From NCBI GenBank assembly GCA_965248255.1, contig CBDFIW010000003.1, positions 186,001-250,000 of the forward strand: a stretch of 64,000 nt of DNA. The letters run 5' to 3'. Shown in pieces: positions 26,601-35,677 of this stretch (positions are counted from its first letter, which is position 1; every line of letters begins with the position of its first letter). The notes under the pieces were generated by a model. The model searched no databases. It worked only from the letters and a program-made list of their open reading frames with translations, and had not been told where the DNA came from. This DNA is from JAKZVK01 sp965248255 (lineage in GTDB: Bacteria; Acidobacteriota; Terriglobia; Bryobacterales; UBA6623). Position numbers and translations under genes: made by a program.

Positions 26601-26818
26601 AGACCGTCCGCCTCTTCATCGGTGGCGTCGAAGCCGACATCATCGGCAGCCCGATCCTTCACCCGACGCTGGTCGGCCTGAACCAGATCAACGCCTTCGT
26701 ACCTGACGGTGTCACCCCGAGCGATGCGGTCCCGATCGTGATCGAAGTCGAGTGCGGTGACGGCACGACGCTTCGCAGCCGTGGCGATGTCACGATCGCC
26801 GTCCGCCAGCCTCTCTAG
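23696..26818 (+). CDS. Secreted SBBP-repeat protein with Solibacter-type C-terminal domain
   Basis: 1040 residues. Signal peptide (RLAGVLALLAVFPATAPEVAGQ), then a roughly 230-residue N-terminal domain typical of these proteins (MPLYFIENRGQVG, LDFIGANPDARPEG, GIHLVYSGEGKQLKYEF). Seven SBBP beta-propeller repeats follow, each starting like YAGYIGG and containing AVDSSGNAYVSG and SFPV. The last 270 residues match the TIGR03437 Solibacter C-terminal family: GVFDAAGFQNPISPGAIVAV, FGVFGDDAGLGFHQANVQVP, IWSNGLGPV and LNQINAFVPDGV. Such proteins are taken to be exported surface or extracellular proteins; the ligand is unknown. Codon use and GC match the neighbours. It is the strongest phylum marker in the window, together with its partner at 30825-33785. 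Confidence 0.9.
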   Translation: MQSTRCARLAGVLALLAVFPATAPEVAGQTWPDADRQARQTMQHGFGHMPLYFIENRGQVGDGPSYYIQGRDKTIYFTTTGVTFELNAPSGLKARRGQRWAADLDFIGANPDARPEGKDPTPATISYFRRSEQADTTGRPTYTRLRYENLWPGIHLVYSGEGKQLKYEFIVDPGADPAHIRLAYHGAEVSLNSSGQLAVSTPLGGFEDDRPVAFQRAGVRRTEVDAAYDVAERADDGTVAYGFQVGDYDRGQTLVIDPAVIVYAGFLGGSEDDAGNDIAVDAQGNVYIVGNTNSPEQSFPVQAGPSLRFRGGGACVFGLPCGDAFVAKLNPAGELVYAGYIGGDGIDTGASIAVDSSGAAYITGSTTSRETSFPVKLGPDLTYNSAAVLLRFDAYVAKIDPSGTSLVYAGYIGGAENDNGTGIAVDSSGNAYVSGNANSPQSSFPARVGPDVTHNSFTPNNQSTDAFIAKVRADGTGLVYAGYIGGVSGDTAADVAVDDTGSAYVTGTTFSRQDTFPSLVGPDTTFNDGPLDHNGDAYIVKVNAAGTGFEYAGFIGGRSSDLGASVAVDHLGSAYVSGQTTSDENSFPVAVGPDLTYNAGGECPSFPFNAPCTDTFIVKVKADGTGFDYAGYIGGTNNESGPVAVFGNGGVAVDHSGNAYVTGMTFSTEASFPVTHGPGSVFNEATCGSFPFQGPCDEAFVAKVKANGTALDYAGYLGGRGADRGNGIAVDRAGNAYVVGTTDFTAAGFPVAGGLAPTLGGGSDAFVVKISSSSDTHEITGVFDAAGFQNPISPGAIVAVFGDFAERTQSSDSLPLATTLDGFSVTFDGIEAALFGVFGDDAGLGFHQANVQVPWNLDVSDRTVEVRVHWQDASGEVWSGPFQVDAALSSPGIFTFDSGGGPAVVQNFRVEKGDVIPNSFAQPEGSIQDVATQPAPIGGVITIWSNGLGPVTVQPATGDVPGGGAETTKTVRLFIGGVEADIIGSPILHPTLVGLNQINAFVPDGVTPSDAVPIVIEVECGDGTTLRSRGDVTIAVRQPL

Positions 26819-26962
26819 CCGCGCCGCAACAGTCTGGAGCGGTACGGTGAACGCCCGCCATGGCAACTTCCAGCCCCGGAGATAGCCCGGGGTTGGACGC
26901 CATGGGTCCTCCCTGCTCACGCGGTTCCGCCAAGCGTACGCGAGCAACCACGGAAACGCCGG

Positions 26963-28126
26963 CTACCGTGCAGCCGGAAGAAACCTCTGGGCGATCGCGA
27001 TGCCGTAGCGCGGCGAGTCGAAGGGAAGGCCGTTGGCCTGGAGGGCCACCACAACGCCCTGCTCGTGGTAGTTGGCGAGGAAGCTGCGTGTGCCTTTGAC
27101 TGTGCCGGTGTGGCTTGGGAACGTGCGTCCGAGTTGATCTTCCAGGATGCGCCACACGAGAGCCTGCGTGAAATCGCGTGGCTGAGGCTCGCCGTCGGGA
27201 ACGAAGCGTTTGACCGACGGGTCGAGCTGGGGTTCGTGCATCATGTGGACCGTTTCGGGCTGTAATAATGTCCCGTTGTTGATGGCCATCGCGAAGCGCA
27301 CCAGGTCTTCCACCGTTGATAGAATCCCACCGCCGGCGTACTTGTAACTCGGGTTTTCCCATATTGGATGGACGAAGCGGCCCTGGTCGTCTCGCACGTA
27401 TCCGTGGCCGCGATTGCGGATGACACGCGACGGCACGTCGAATTGCGAGGCCAGCATGCTTGCCGGCTCGAAGACGTGACGCCGCAGATAGTTTTCAAAA
27501 CCTTCGCCGGTTAGCTTCTCAACGATGCCGTGGATCAGGTTCGTGGCGTGAGAGGAGTAAGACCACAGTGTTCCCGGTTCGAATAGAAGCGGGTCGTCCC
27601 GCCACAGTCGCGTCGCTTCCTCGAAATCGTCGTAGTGGCGCATGGCCAACAGCCGGTGCTCTCCGAACTCGACTCCGCTGTAATGTCGTGTGCCGGAAGT
27701 GTGCGTCAGGATGTGGCGTACGGTGATGGGCCATTTCTTCTGCGGATAGTACGGCAAGTAAGTCTGGATCGTCGCATCAAGATCGAGCTTTCCTTGTTCG
27801 ACCAGTTGCATCAGGCCTACGACGGCCAGGATCTTTGAAATCGAGCCGACGTTGTGCACCGTGCGGCCGGTTTGCGACGTTCGATTGTCCAGCTCGGCGT
27901 CGCCCACTCCTCCTGAGAAAACGATCTCGCCATCGACCGCAACGGCGACCGACAAACCCGGCAGGTCGTTGTCGTCACGAACCCGCTCCATGTAATCGAG
28001 CAGTTGCTGCCGGTCGACGGGCGGGCCCGCGGGAAGAGGGTAGATACTCGTGAGGAGTCCGGCGGCTGCGAACCGGATGACTAGCTTTCTTGCGTAGGGG
28101 GCGGTCATAGGTCTTGCTCGCGCCAT
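26963..28126 (-). CDS. Serine hydrolase, beta-lactamase/penicillin-binding-protein-like
   Basis: About 387 residues. The start is uncertain: ATGs at 28126 and 28108 both give a signal peptide (ARKLVIRFAAAGLLTSIYPL), and neither has a strong ribosome site. It is a class C-type serine hydrolase: VHNVGSISKI contains the SxxK nucleophile motif, LWSYSSHATNLI stands where Tyr-x-Asn is expected (Tyr kept, Asn replaced by Ser), and FPSHTGTVKG has the HTG third motif. Relatives include esterases, D-aminopeptidases and carboxypeptidase-like proteins, not necessarily antibiotic resistance. Export suggests action in the periplasm on peptide, ester or cell-wall substrates. It stands between two plus- and minus-oriented secreted proteins without clear operon partners. 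Confidence 0.88.
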   Translation of the reverse strand: MARARPMTAPYARKLVIRFAAAGLLTSIYPLPAGPPVDRQQLLDYMERVRDDNDLPGLSVAVAVDGEIVFSGGVGDAELDNRTSQTGRTVHNVGSISKILAVVGLMQLVEQGKLDLDATIQTYLPYYPQKKWPITVRHILTHTSGTRHYSGVEFGEHRLLAMRHYDDFEEATRLWRDDPLLFEPGTLWSYSSHATNLIHGIVEKLTGEGFENYLRRHVFEPASMLASQFDVPSRVIRNRGHGYVRDDQGRFVHPIWENPSYKYAGGGILSTVEDLVRFAMAINNGTLLQPETVHMMHEPQLDPSVKRFVPDGEPQPRDFTQALVWRILEDQLGRTFPSHTGTVKGTRSFLANYHEQGVVVALQANGLPFDSPRYGIAIAQRFLPAAR

Positions 28127-28389
28127 CAGTGTATCCAGGATGCCGACTGGACACAACGGTGAGCCTGGCATTCTTGTGAGCGCGGTGATTTTGGCCGTCT
28201 CTGCGCTGAACCGAGCTGGGGGACCCGATCAAAAATGAAAAATGGGGTGTTGGCGGGACGGCGAGACCGGGGTCTCAGCGGGGCGTCACGGATGCGTAAC
28301 GTCTCCGTTTGGGTTTCAATGGAGAAGAATGGGAGAACTACAGGTCATGACCGTCCGAATCGCGCACGCTCCGAACGGGGGAATTCAGG

Positions 28390-30585
28390 TTAGAAACTCA
28401 CGACGACCGCGTCCGAGCAATTTGCCGGATCACCAGCAACGCAGACTTGGTAGGTATAGGTAGCTCCGCCCTTCGCAATGGGTCCGTCGGTGTAAGTGCC
28501 GCTGCCCACGGTCCCGGCCGCAATCCCAAGGGCAACCAGCGCCGCGCCGGCGCCATCATCCCGCCAAATGTCGATCGAACCCAGGGGCGCGCCCGACCAG
28601 CTTACATCTACGTACTGCCAGCCTTTGTCTTTGTAGCCGCTCGCGGTAGCCGAGATTCCCAAAGGAGTAGTCACTTCTCCGGATTCAGCCCAAGCCGAAT
28701 CGCCGGCGGCGTTCGTCGCGGCCACCCGGTAACGGTGAGTTCCTTGGGAAGGCAGGCCCGTGTCGACAAACGTAGTGGCGTTTGCCCCCGCCGTGCCGAC
28801 CTCGGTCCACGAACCCCACGTGAGGTCCGGGTTGCGAGTCTGCCGCTCTACCTTGAACCCCGACTCGGTATCACCGCCGTGACTCCAAGCCAGCTCGACA
28901 CTGCTGGCCGAGAGCGGGGCTGCGCTAACGTTGACGGGGGCTTCGGGAGGATCGAGGTTCGTGTGATCCTCCACGCGAATGAAAAGATGATCGACGCTGA
29001 CCGAGTCGAGGCTCCGGGCCCCTTGACTCCGGTCAGTGTCACCCAGGCTCACGGTAACCATACCGCTTAGCTCGTTGGGCAGAGCCAGCGTTTGATAAGC
29101 GTCCGTATCAGTCGTTTTGTCGATCGTGAGGACCTGGCTTGAACCCGAGACCGTTAGTTCGAATTGGTCGCCGTCGCTGGAAACACTCGTAAAGGCATCC
29201 ACCCACAGAGTGACGACGCTTCCGCCCAGCCCAATGTCGATGTCCCAATCATGGTCAAGGAAGCTGTAACGATTCTTGGGCTTGCCGCCGCTTTCCCGCT
29301 CGGTGAGGACCTCAGTAGCGCCGTCGTTCTGAGCCTGCGTGTCCAGGTAGCTGCCTGCTTGGGTTCCGCCATGAAGAACCTCACTGATCACCGTGTAGTC
29401 GGTCGACGATCCCGGCTGACTCGAGCAGTTGCCCCACTCGGCGGTCGATGTGCCGCCGGTGGCCTCGTGCACTGTTGCAATGAGGCAGGCCGCAGGACCT
29501 TCCAGCTCCCTGAACACGAGGTTCAACGTGTAGTTCCCCACGGCATACTTCGTGGGACGGATCTCGACGCCGTTGAATTCCCCCACGAGCGGGTCAGACG
29601 GCAGTTGCCGGTCCATATGAATGTGCGGGTCATAACTCGTTCCGTGGTTCAGGTGGTACGGACATTCGTTACCGCCGCCCGTGTCAAAGCTTTCCCAAGG
29701 GACTGCAGAGCTGTTCTTATGTGTGTACTGGAAATTCCAGTCATCCATCCCAAACCAGGAAGGATGAACGTTGTAGCCTCTGGCATCTGCTGTGTTTCCA
29801 GGCTGGGGAACGGTACTCCCCGACTCGTCGCGGACTTCCAATTCGATACGTTCGATGTCGATCCGCGACGTGTTGACGGCCAGCTCAACAATCGGATTGT
29901 TGGGGTTGCCGGTGTCAACCGACTCGAACGTAATCGATGGAGCCGCTGCACTCTGGTACGACAGGACTCCCAGCGGGTGGATGCAATCACGCTGCCAGGA
30001 GCTGAATTTGTCAAAGCCGGGAGCATCCCGAATCTCGAAATGCAGATGAGCAAAGCCGCTGGCGCTACTTCCTGTGTATCCGATCAGGTTGCCCTTGCTC
30101 ACAGTTGCATCAACGGCGACGACGGCTTGCGTCAAGTGCATGTAGTTACTGTGGTAACAGCCAACCTCATCGCACGAAGTTCGACCCGGGCGGAAGTGGC
30201 GAAGTTGGACGAGCGGGTCTGAATAGCTGGGGTGACCGCCGGCGATGCGCGCCACCCCATCCGCGATCGCGAAGACAGGCGTACCCTCGGGCGTGGCGAT
30301 ATCGATTCCTTGATGAAAGTCGTAGCGGTCATCCTCTGACGCCAGTGGTCGCGGGCCGAACGGCGAAGCGATCGGCAAATCGGTGAAGATCGTGTTGTCC
30401 CACCGTTCCGGCGGACAACCATCGGAATCGATCCAGTTCTGGGGCGGCGCCTCGCTGATGCGCCCACACAGAGGCCAGGGCGGAGTCGGGTCGAATTGTT
30501 GCGGCAACCCGATCCCAGGCCACCCGAGCACCGCAACCGTACAGAGACACCAGAAGGAAGCGATGCGCGGAGCGTTCCTCTCCAT
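28390..30585 (-). CDS. Secreted M23 (LytM-type) metallopeptidase with fibronectin III domain
   Basis: About 731 residues from the ATG at 30585 (GGA five bases upstream), giving a signal peptide (IASFWCLCTVAVLGWPGIGL). The M23 domain lies near residues 80-210: DFHQGIDIATPEGTPVFAIA carries the first His and Asp ligands, SNYMHLTQ follows, and GFAHLHFEIRDAPGF carries the HxH. The middle part has beta-rich segments and a DYTVISEVLHGG region. A fibronectin type III module is visible toward the C-terminus (DPPEAPVNVSAAPLSASSVE to YRVAATNAAGDSAWAESG). M23 enzymes cut peptidoglycan cross-bridges or other Gly-rich peptides. The usual LysM or coiled-coil targeting parts are absent. It is long for the family and probably extracellular. 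Confidence 0.87.
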   Translation of the reverse strand: MERNAPRIASFWCLCTVAVLGWPGIGLPQQFDPTPPWPLCGRISEAPPQNWIDSDGCPPERWDNTIFTDLPIASPFGPRPLASEDDRYDFHQGIDIATPEGTPVFAIADGVARIAGGHPSYSDPLVQLRHFRPGRTSCDEVGCYHSNYMHLTQAVVAVDATVSKGNLIGYTGSSASGFAHLHFEIRDAPGFDKFSSWQRDCIHPLGVLSYQSAAAPSITFESVDTGNPNNPIVELAVNTSRIDIERIELEVRDESGSTVPQPGNTADARGYNVHPSWFGMDDWNFQYTHKNSSAVPWESFDTGGGNECPYHLNHGTSYDPHIHMDRQLPSDPLVGEFNGVEIRPTKYAVGNYTLNLVFRELEGPAACLIATVHEATGGTSTAEWGNCSSQPGSSTDYTVISEVLHGGTQAGSYLDTQAQNDGATEVLTERESGGKPKNRYSFLDHDWDIDIGLGGSVVTLWVDAFTSVSSDGDQFELTVSGSSQVLTIDKTTDTDAYQTLALPNELSGMVTVSLGDTDRSQGARSLDSVSVDHLFIRVEDHTNLDPPEAPVNVSAAPLSASSVELAWSHGGDTESGFKVERQTRNPDLTWGSWTEVGTAGANATTFVDTGLPSQGTHRYRVAATNAAGDSAWAESGEVTTPLGISATASGYKDKGWQYVDVSWSGAPLGSIDIWRDDGAGAALVALGIAAGTVGSGTYTDGPIAKGGATYTYQVCVAGDPANCSDAVVVSF

Positions 30586-30824
30586 AGCTATCCATGATGG
30601 CAGCAGGAGATGCCGAAATAGAATAGTACCCCTGTACTGAATGGCTGGTGGGACTCTTGGCCCACCCAAAACCCGCTTGGCCCAGTACCGGCACCGCTCC
30701 TAACATCGGTCCGCCGACGCGAGTCCACCGCGACGCCTCGGAGACCACCGTTCAGGTCGAAATCGGAGACCCTTTCGGACCCCACGCTGTTGCTTATCGC
30801 TGCCAAACAGCGCGCCGAGAAGCA

Positions 30825-33785
30825 CTACAGGACGTTGATCTCTACTACGTTCGCCACAATGCCATCGACTGTGACGGCGACTGGCACCAGGCCGCGTCCA
30901 ACGAGAACGCGCTCAAGCAGTACGTTGAGCTGGTCCAATCCCCCAAACTCACTCGACGGCTCCGGTCCGAAGACGGTGGTCATCGGCACGCCGTCGATGG
31001 TGACTTGCACATTGTTGCCGTTACGGACGCCGGTCAAGAACAGCGACAGAAACACCTGATGATTGGCCGGTCCGAGGTCGATCGGCGTCGCCTGGAAAGG
31101 AAATGTCCCGGCGTCGAAGACAAGGGACGTATCGGTCAATACGCTGTCCACGAAACGGAGTGAATTCGCGACCGGCACGCCCGAGCCCGAGGCATTCGCG
31201 GTGAAGATGACAGGCGCGACCTCGACGACGTTGATCGCGATCGAAAGGCTTCCGCCGCTGGATCGCCGCACCGTGAGCGTTGCTGGACCTGTCGCAGTGC
31301 CGTCGGGAATCATGAAGTTCAGTTGGGAGAACGCTCTTTGTTCATTCTCGGTAACGGCCGCGAACATCAAGCACGGCCGAGTGACACCCTGGCTGTCGGT
31401 GACGTCTACGCTTGCGCCTCCGAGTTGGGTGCCGAGAGGGAGCACAGCACTCGCATCGAAATCGGCAAGGAAGAGACCGAACAACGAGACTATCTCTTCC
31501 TCGGCTACATCGCCGGCTTCCAGCCGCGCCGAATGGACCAGACCGTCAGCAGTAAACTCGATCGCAGGCGGCCCACCCATGCCGCCTCCAACCTTGAAGA
31601 TTACAGCGTCGCTCGGACCGCCGCTGTAGTTCTCCCCTGCAACTCCAGCAGTCGTCCTGAATCCCTCGCTGGACCCAAAGAGCAACACTCCACCATCGGG
31701 CGTAGTCTTGGGACGACTCAGTATGTCCTGCCCGACCCCTCCGAAGTACGTCGAAAACTCCACGGCGCTGGAACCCTTGGCGTCCAAGTTTAACGTTAAG
31801 AGATAGCCATCGATTGATCCGGCAAAGCCGGGCTGCAACGCGTCTGGCGACGATGGCAGATTGTTCGACGACGTCAACCCGCCAACGTGAACTCGGTTCC
31901 CGTCAGCAGCATCAGCAAAGAAGACGTCGAAGCCCTGCCCGCCGACGTAGGAACCATACTCAACGGCCTGAAGATTACTATCCAGGACCGCGACAAACCC
32001 ATCGAAATCACCCCCGCCAAATGTAGATTGGAACGCACCGCTCGACACGGGAAAATCCGAGGACGACGTCATGCCCCCGACAACGACATTTCCGTTGCTC
32101 TTTCCATTCGTCGAAAGCGCGATGGATGTCGCCCCGTCCAGCGCGTCGCCACCTATAAGGGTTGACGCCTTTACTGAATAGTCGTCGGCAGCGAGTCTCA
32201 TGATGAACGCACTGTGGCTGCCCTGAAGGGGGCTACCGTCGGTGGTGACAAAATCGGCGGAACTAGTCGTGCCGGCCAAATAGACGTCACCGTCGTCGTC
32301 GATAGTCAACCACGGAGCCAGTCCGAATTCGATCGCTATGCCGAATTGAAGATCGGCAAACTGAATGACCTCAAACTCAGAACCTGAACCTCCCAGGAAG
32401 GTCGAGTATTCAATGCTGGGAGGGTCCAGTCGCAAGACGCTGAAGAAGCCATCGGACGTTCCACCTTGATACTGGGCTGACTTGGCGGTCGGCGTCGTTG
32501 GGAAGTTCTGAGATTCGGTGTAGCCGGATAGCAGTAGTTGATTTTGGCGATCCGCGACCATCCAAGTGCAGTTGTCGTTCGACGACCCGCCGAGGTAGCT
32601 ACTCAACGGCAGCGTGCTGCCGCCCTCGGTCAGGTGGGACACAAACCCGGAGGAGAAGCCGCCGATGTTGGCCTGGATCGCATTTGGGGTCGTCGGAAAG
32701 TCCATCGACGCGGTGAATCCACAAATCGAGACCGATCCGTCCGGCATGATCGCGATTCCGTTCGGTGCTTCGATGAATTGTCCTCCCAGATAAGTCGAGA
32801 ACACAATCTCCGATGCGTCGGGCCGAAGCATCGTGACGAAGATATCCTGAAAACCCGCGTTGTTACTCTGAGCGGCAGTGGCCGAGAGGGGGAAGTCGAG
32901 GGATGTCGTGGCTCCGGCGACTGCAATATTACCGTTGTCAGCTATGGTTTGGGTGGTAATGAAATCGCCTCCGGACCCACCAAGAAAGGTCGAGAAGACC
33001 AAATCCGGATCGATGATCAAAGGATCTGAACGCATCGGACCCTCGATCTCAAACCCGACGCTGCCATCGTCGCGGATTGCGTACGTTGCGTCCACTCGAA
33101 TGAGTCCTTGAGCGGTCTCCCAGAACGCTTTCGGTGCGGTCCAGGTTGCTCGTCCGACCGCAGTAGAGATCTCGATTTCTCCCTGAGCGTTCAGGCGAAT
33201 CCCGTCGTGACCGCTGAACCGGAGCGCGATCTCATGTACCGCATCGCCGTGATCGAGCTCGATGCGATACCCCAGGCGACCGTTGTTGTTCTGAAACAGG
33301 AAGTCGACTCCCGGGTAGACCTCCGGGTACAGCACGGATCCGTAGAGAGGTACCCCTCTCCTCCATTTCTTTGGATCGTTGCCGATGAAGTAATTGGCCT
33401 TGCCAGGCAACTTCTTCTTTCCAACTGGGACGCTTGCCTTGTTCGTCCCGTGAAATGCTAACTTTAGCGTTGCCGTATTGGGGGACGTGGGCCTCTTGAC
33501 TTCTCTGGGCGCGCGAATCCTGGGATCGGACAGCCGGACTGCAATGGAGCGGGAGTCCAAGAGGACAGCATAGTTTGGGAAGCGCGCGCGATATCGCGGC
33601 GACGAGACATCCAGCTCCACTGCCTCGAACGCGACCGGCAATTGACGTATATCAATACGCACGTCAGCCGCGGTTGGGTGCGTCGGCGACAAACCGCCAA
33701 TGGTTGCGGCCATGCAAGACATGCCGGTCATCAACAGAGCAAGTCTCGCAGACCAACCCACCGAATGGGCGAGGCATCGAAGCAA
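30825..33785 (-). CDS. Secreted SBBP-repeat protein with Solibacter-type C-terminal domain
   Basis: About 986 residues. The reading frame runs up to 33905, into the end of an insertion element, so the true start must be inside; a TTG at 33785 and a GTG at 33761 are candidates and either gives a signal-like LLRCLAHSVGWSARLALLM. The N-terminal domain (KANYFIGNDPKKWRRGVPLY, YPEVYPGVDFLFQNNNGRLG) is followed by about seven SBBP blades (FSTFLGGSGGDF, FSTYLGGQ, LSSYLGGSSND, YSTFLGGSGSEF, STLIGGDALDG, YGSYVGGQGFD, FSTYFGGVGQD). The C-terminus is TIGR03437-like (EEEIVSLFGLFLADFD; FSQLNFMIPDGTATG; LDQLNVLLERVLVG). It is paralogous to the protein at 23696. The element inserted just upstream may have separated it from its promoter. 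Confidence 0.85.
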   Translation of the reverse strand: MLRCLAHSVGWSARLALLMTGMSCMAATIGGLSPTHPTAADVRIDIRQLPVAFEAVELDVSSPRYRARFPNYAVLLDSRSIAVRLSDPRIRAPREVKRPTSPNTATLKLAFHGTNKASVPVGKKKLPGKANYFIGNDPKKWRRGVPLYGSVLYPEVYPGVDFLFQNNNGRLGYRIELDHGDAVHEIALRFSGHDGIRLNAQGEIEISTAVGRATWTAPKAFWETAQGLIRVDATYAIRDDGSVGFEIEGPMRSDPLIIDPDLVFSTFLGGSGGDFITTQTIADNGNIAVAGATTSLDFPLSATAAQSNNAGFQDIFVTMLRPDASEIVFSTYLGGQFIEAPNGIAIMPDGSVSICGFTASMDFPTTPNAIQANIGGFSSGFVSHLTEGGSTLPLSSYLGGSSNDNCTWMVADRQNQLLLSGYTESQNFPTTPTAKSAQYQGGTSDGFFSVLRLDPPSIEYSTFLGGSGSEFEVIQFADLQFGIAIEFGLAPWLTIDDDGDVYLAGTTSSADFVTTDGSPLQGSHSAFIMRLAADDYSVKASTLIGGDALDGATSIALSTNGKSNGNVVVGGMTSSSDFPVSSGAFQSTFGGGDFDGFVAVLDSNLQAVEYGSYVGGQGFDVFFADAADGNRVHVGGLTSSNNLPSSPDALQPGFAGSIDGYLLTLNLDAKGSSAVEFSTYFGGVGQDILSRPKTTPDGGVLLFGSSEGFRTTAGVAGENYSGGPSDAVIFKVGGGMGGPPAIEFTADGLVHSARLEAGDVAEEEIVSLFGLFLADFDASAVLPLGTQLGGASVDVTDSQGVTRPCLMFAAVTENEQRAFSQLNFMIPDGTATGPATLTVRRSSGGSLSIAINVVEVAPVIFTANASGSGVPVANSLRFVDSVLTDTSLVFDAGTFPFQATPIDLGPANHQVFLSLFLTGVRNGNNVQVTIDGVPMTTVFGPEPSSEFGGLDQLNVLLERVLVGRGLVPVAVTVDGIVANVVEINVL

Positions 33786-33899
33786 ACGAAAGATGACGGA
33801 CTGTAGGTCATCATGAATGGAATGAGTGGAGCGTAGTAGAGTGGTCCGCTCAGAGTGTAGGCGGCTAGCTCGTCGCAACGCAAGGCCGCGGACACAAGC

Positions 33900-35488
33900 T
33901 GTCAAGGCCCAATAGAAATGTCCCCTTCGGTAGCCCAGTAGAAGTGTCCCCTTGGTGATAGGAGAGAATCGTCATCGTCGGGGCTGTGGAACTGTGGGAA
34001 TCGCGTAGCGATTTCCAAGGGGCGGTGGGAAGGGTGGAAAACCATCCACGGTTCCTCGAGCCCGGCACGGCTGCCGCCACAAGGTTTTCCACGCTTTCCA
34101 TCCGACCCGGCATTTCCACAGCCCTCTTATGAATTCGCAGCTCGTGTTTTCCGCAGCACAGCTCGCCGCCAGGGGTGGTTCGCCGCCGGCTTGCGTCTGG
34201 CCACCACGTTCCCCTGCGGTGCCGGCTTCGTCCGCAGCCGTGGCGTCGGCGTGGCGATCACTTCGTGCTCGATCTCGTGCCCCTCAAACCTCACCTGCAA
34301 GCTCTCATCGCGCCCCTGTTGGACCGTCACCCGTGCACCCGCCCCCACGCCCTGATTGCGTTTCGGCTTCAACTGCAAACAACGATTCTCGAAACGCACC
34401 ACCTGGTCGTTGCTCACCACTCGTTCGTATTCGAAGCAGAACACGCCTCGCAGCTCGGTGCCGCGGGGTAGCGCCTGGTGAAAGTCCGCTCCCGCCGCCG
34501 GCTCGCAGCAGAAGCGCTCGTTGTGCTCGGCTAAGTACTCCTCGCCGAGGTAACGGTTCGCCGCCTCGTAATCAACGATGCCCCGCAGCCGCATCTTCTT
34601 GATCAGGCGGTCCTGGTGCGTGCCGTGATGGCGTTCGACACGTCCCTTGGCTTGCGGCGACGATGCGGCAATGATGCCAATGCCAAGCTTCGCGCACATG
34701 CGCCCGAACTGCGTCTCGGGCTTGATGCCTTCCAGTGCTTACCGCGACGTCGGCTGGCGCTGGTAGACGTTTTTCCAGTCGCAGTACAACGCCTTGGGAA
34801 CGCCGTGTTGGCGCACCCAGGCTTGGAGCAGATCGGCCGCGGCCCAGGTCGTTTCCTGGCCCGAGAAGCGGCACAGTGCAAGACCGGTCGCGTCATCGAC
34901 AAAGTTCATCAAACAGGCTTTCGGGCCGCGTCCTTCCAGCCAGTGGTGGTGCGAACCGTCGAGTTGAATCAGCTCGCCGAAGTGCGCTTTGCGTTGCCGC
35001 CGGCTGCGATGCGGTGGGCGCTTGCGACTCCGGCTCCACAGGCCCGCCGCGAGCATCCAGCGCCGCAGCGTTTCGCGCGGCACTTCCAGGCCCTGATCGG
35101 CTGCCAGATGTTCCGACGCCAGCGTCGGCCCGCAGCGCTCGTGCCCCTCGCCCGCATAGTTTGCGTGCACCAACTCGAGAACCTGCTCGCGGCGCTTGTC
35201 ATCGGCTCGGTTCGAAGCGCGGCCGACGTTACCGTGCACCAAAGCCTTGACCCCGCCTGCTCGGTAACGCTTGTTGAGCCGCTTCGCTTGGCGGTAGCTG
35301 ACCTCCAGCAGTGCGGTCGCTTCGGTCAACTTCAGTTCCCCTCGTTTCACTCGGCTCAGCACTTCGCCGCGCCTCAACTCCTTGGCACTCATCCATGTCC
35401 TTCCCAATCTTTCACCTCCTCGCAGAGGTCCAGATTAGGGGACATTTCTATTGGGCGCTCAAGGGGACATTATCATTGGGCTTCAACA
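33900..35488 (-). mobile_element. ISNCY-like insertion sequence, complete, transposase inactivated
   Basis: A 1,589-bp element. Its ends are inverted repeats of about 58 bp beginning TGT; each contains two direct copies of a 19-base motif close to GCCCAATAGAAATGTCCCC, likely transposase sites. The element is flanked by 16-base direct repeats (GGCCGCGGACACAAGC at 33884-33899 and 35489-35504), an apparent target duplication longer than usual. It carries one transposase gene with an internal stop. It lies just upstream of the SBBP gene ending at 30825 and downstream of prpE. Confidence 0.85.
34127..35392 (-). pseudogene. ISNCY-family transposase with in-frame nonsense codon
   Basis: The start is the ATG at 35392 (AAGGA upstream). 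The first part is a helix-turn-helix region (ATALLEVSYRQAKRLNKRYR) and the start of the DDE integrase core (FGELIQLDGSHHHWLEGRG holds the first Asp; LMNFVDDATG). After DWKNVYQRQPTSR a TAA at 34739-34741 stops translation. The same frame then continues ALEGIKPETQFGRMCAKLG, GRVERHHGTHQDRLIKKMRL (the catalytic Glu) and a C-terminal beta/basic region to 34127. Removing that one stop would give about 421 residues, normal for the family. The copy is therefore probably unable to move by itself, unless the base is a sequence error. Confidence 0.85.
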
Positions 35489-35677
35489 GGCCGCGGACAC
35501 AAGCCGACGCGGCCTTAGGCCCATTAGCCGTAGCGCACCATTCGAGGTAGCCCTCCCGGCACGCTCGACACTAGGAATCGGTGAACCGTTAGCGGTGAGC
35601 CGGACCGGACGTCGAGATGAATCGCGATGTGGCAGGCTGAGAGCCCGCGCCGCATGGGTCAGCTCAGTCGCCAGAAG

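Noticed and set aside
26963..28126. Antibiotic-resistance beta-lactamase
   Set aside because: The fold is shared, but the Tyr-x-Asn motif is changed and the context is not resistance-related; a general serine hydrolase is safer.
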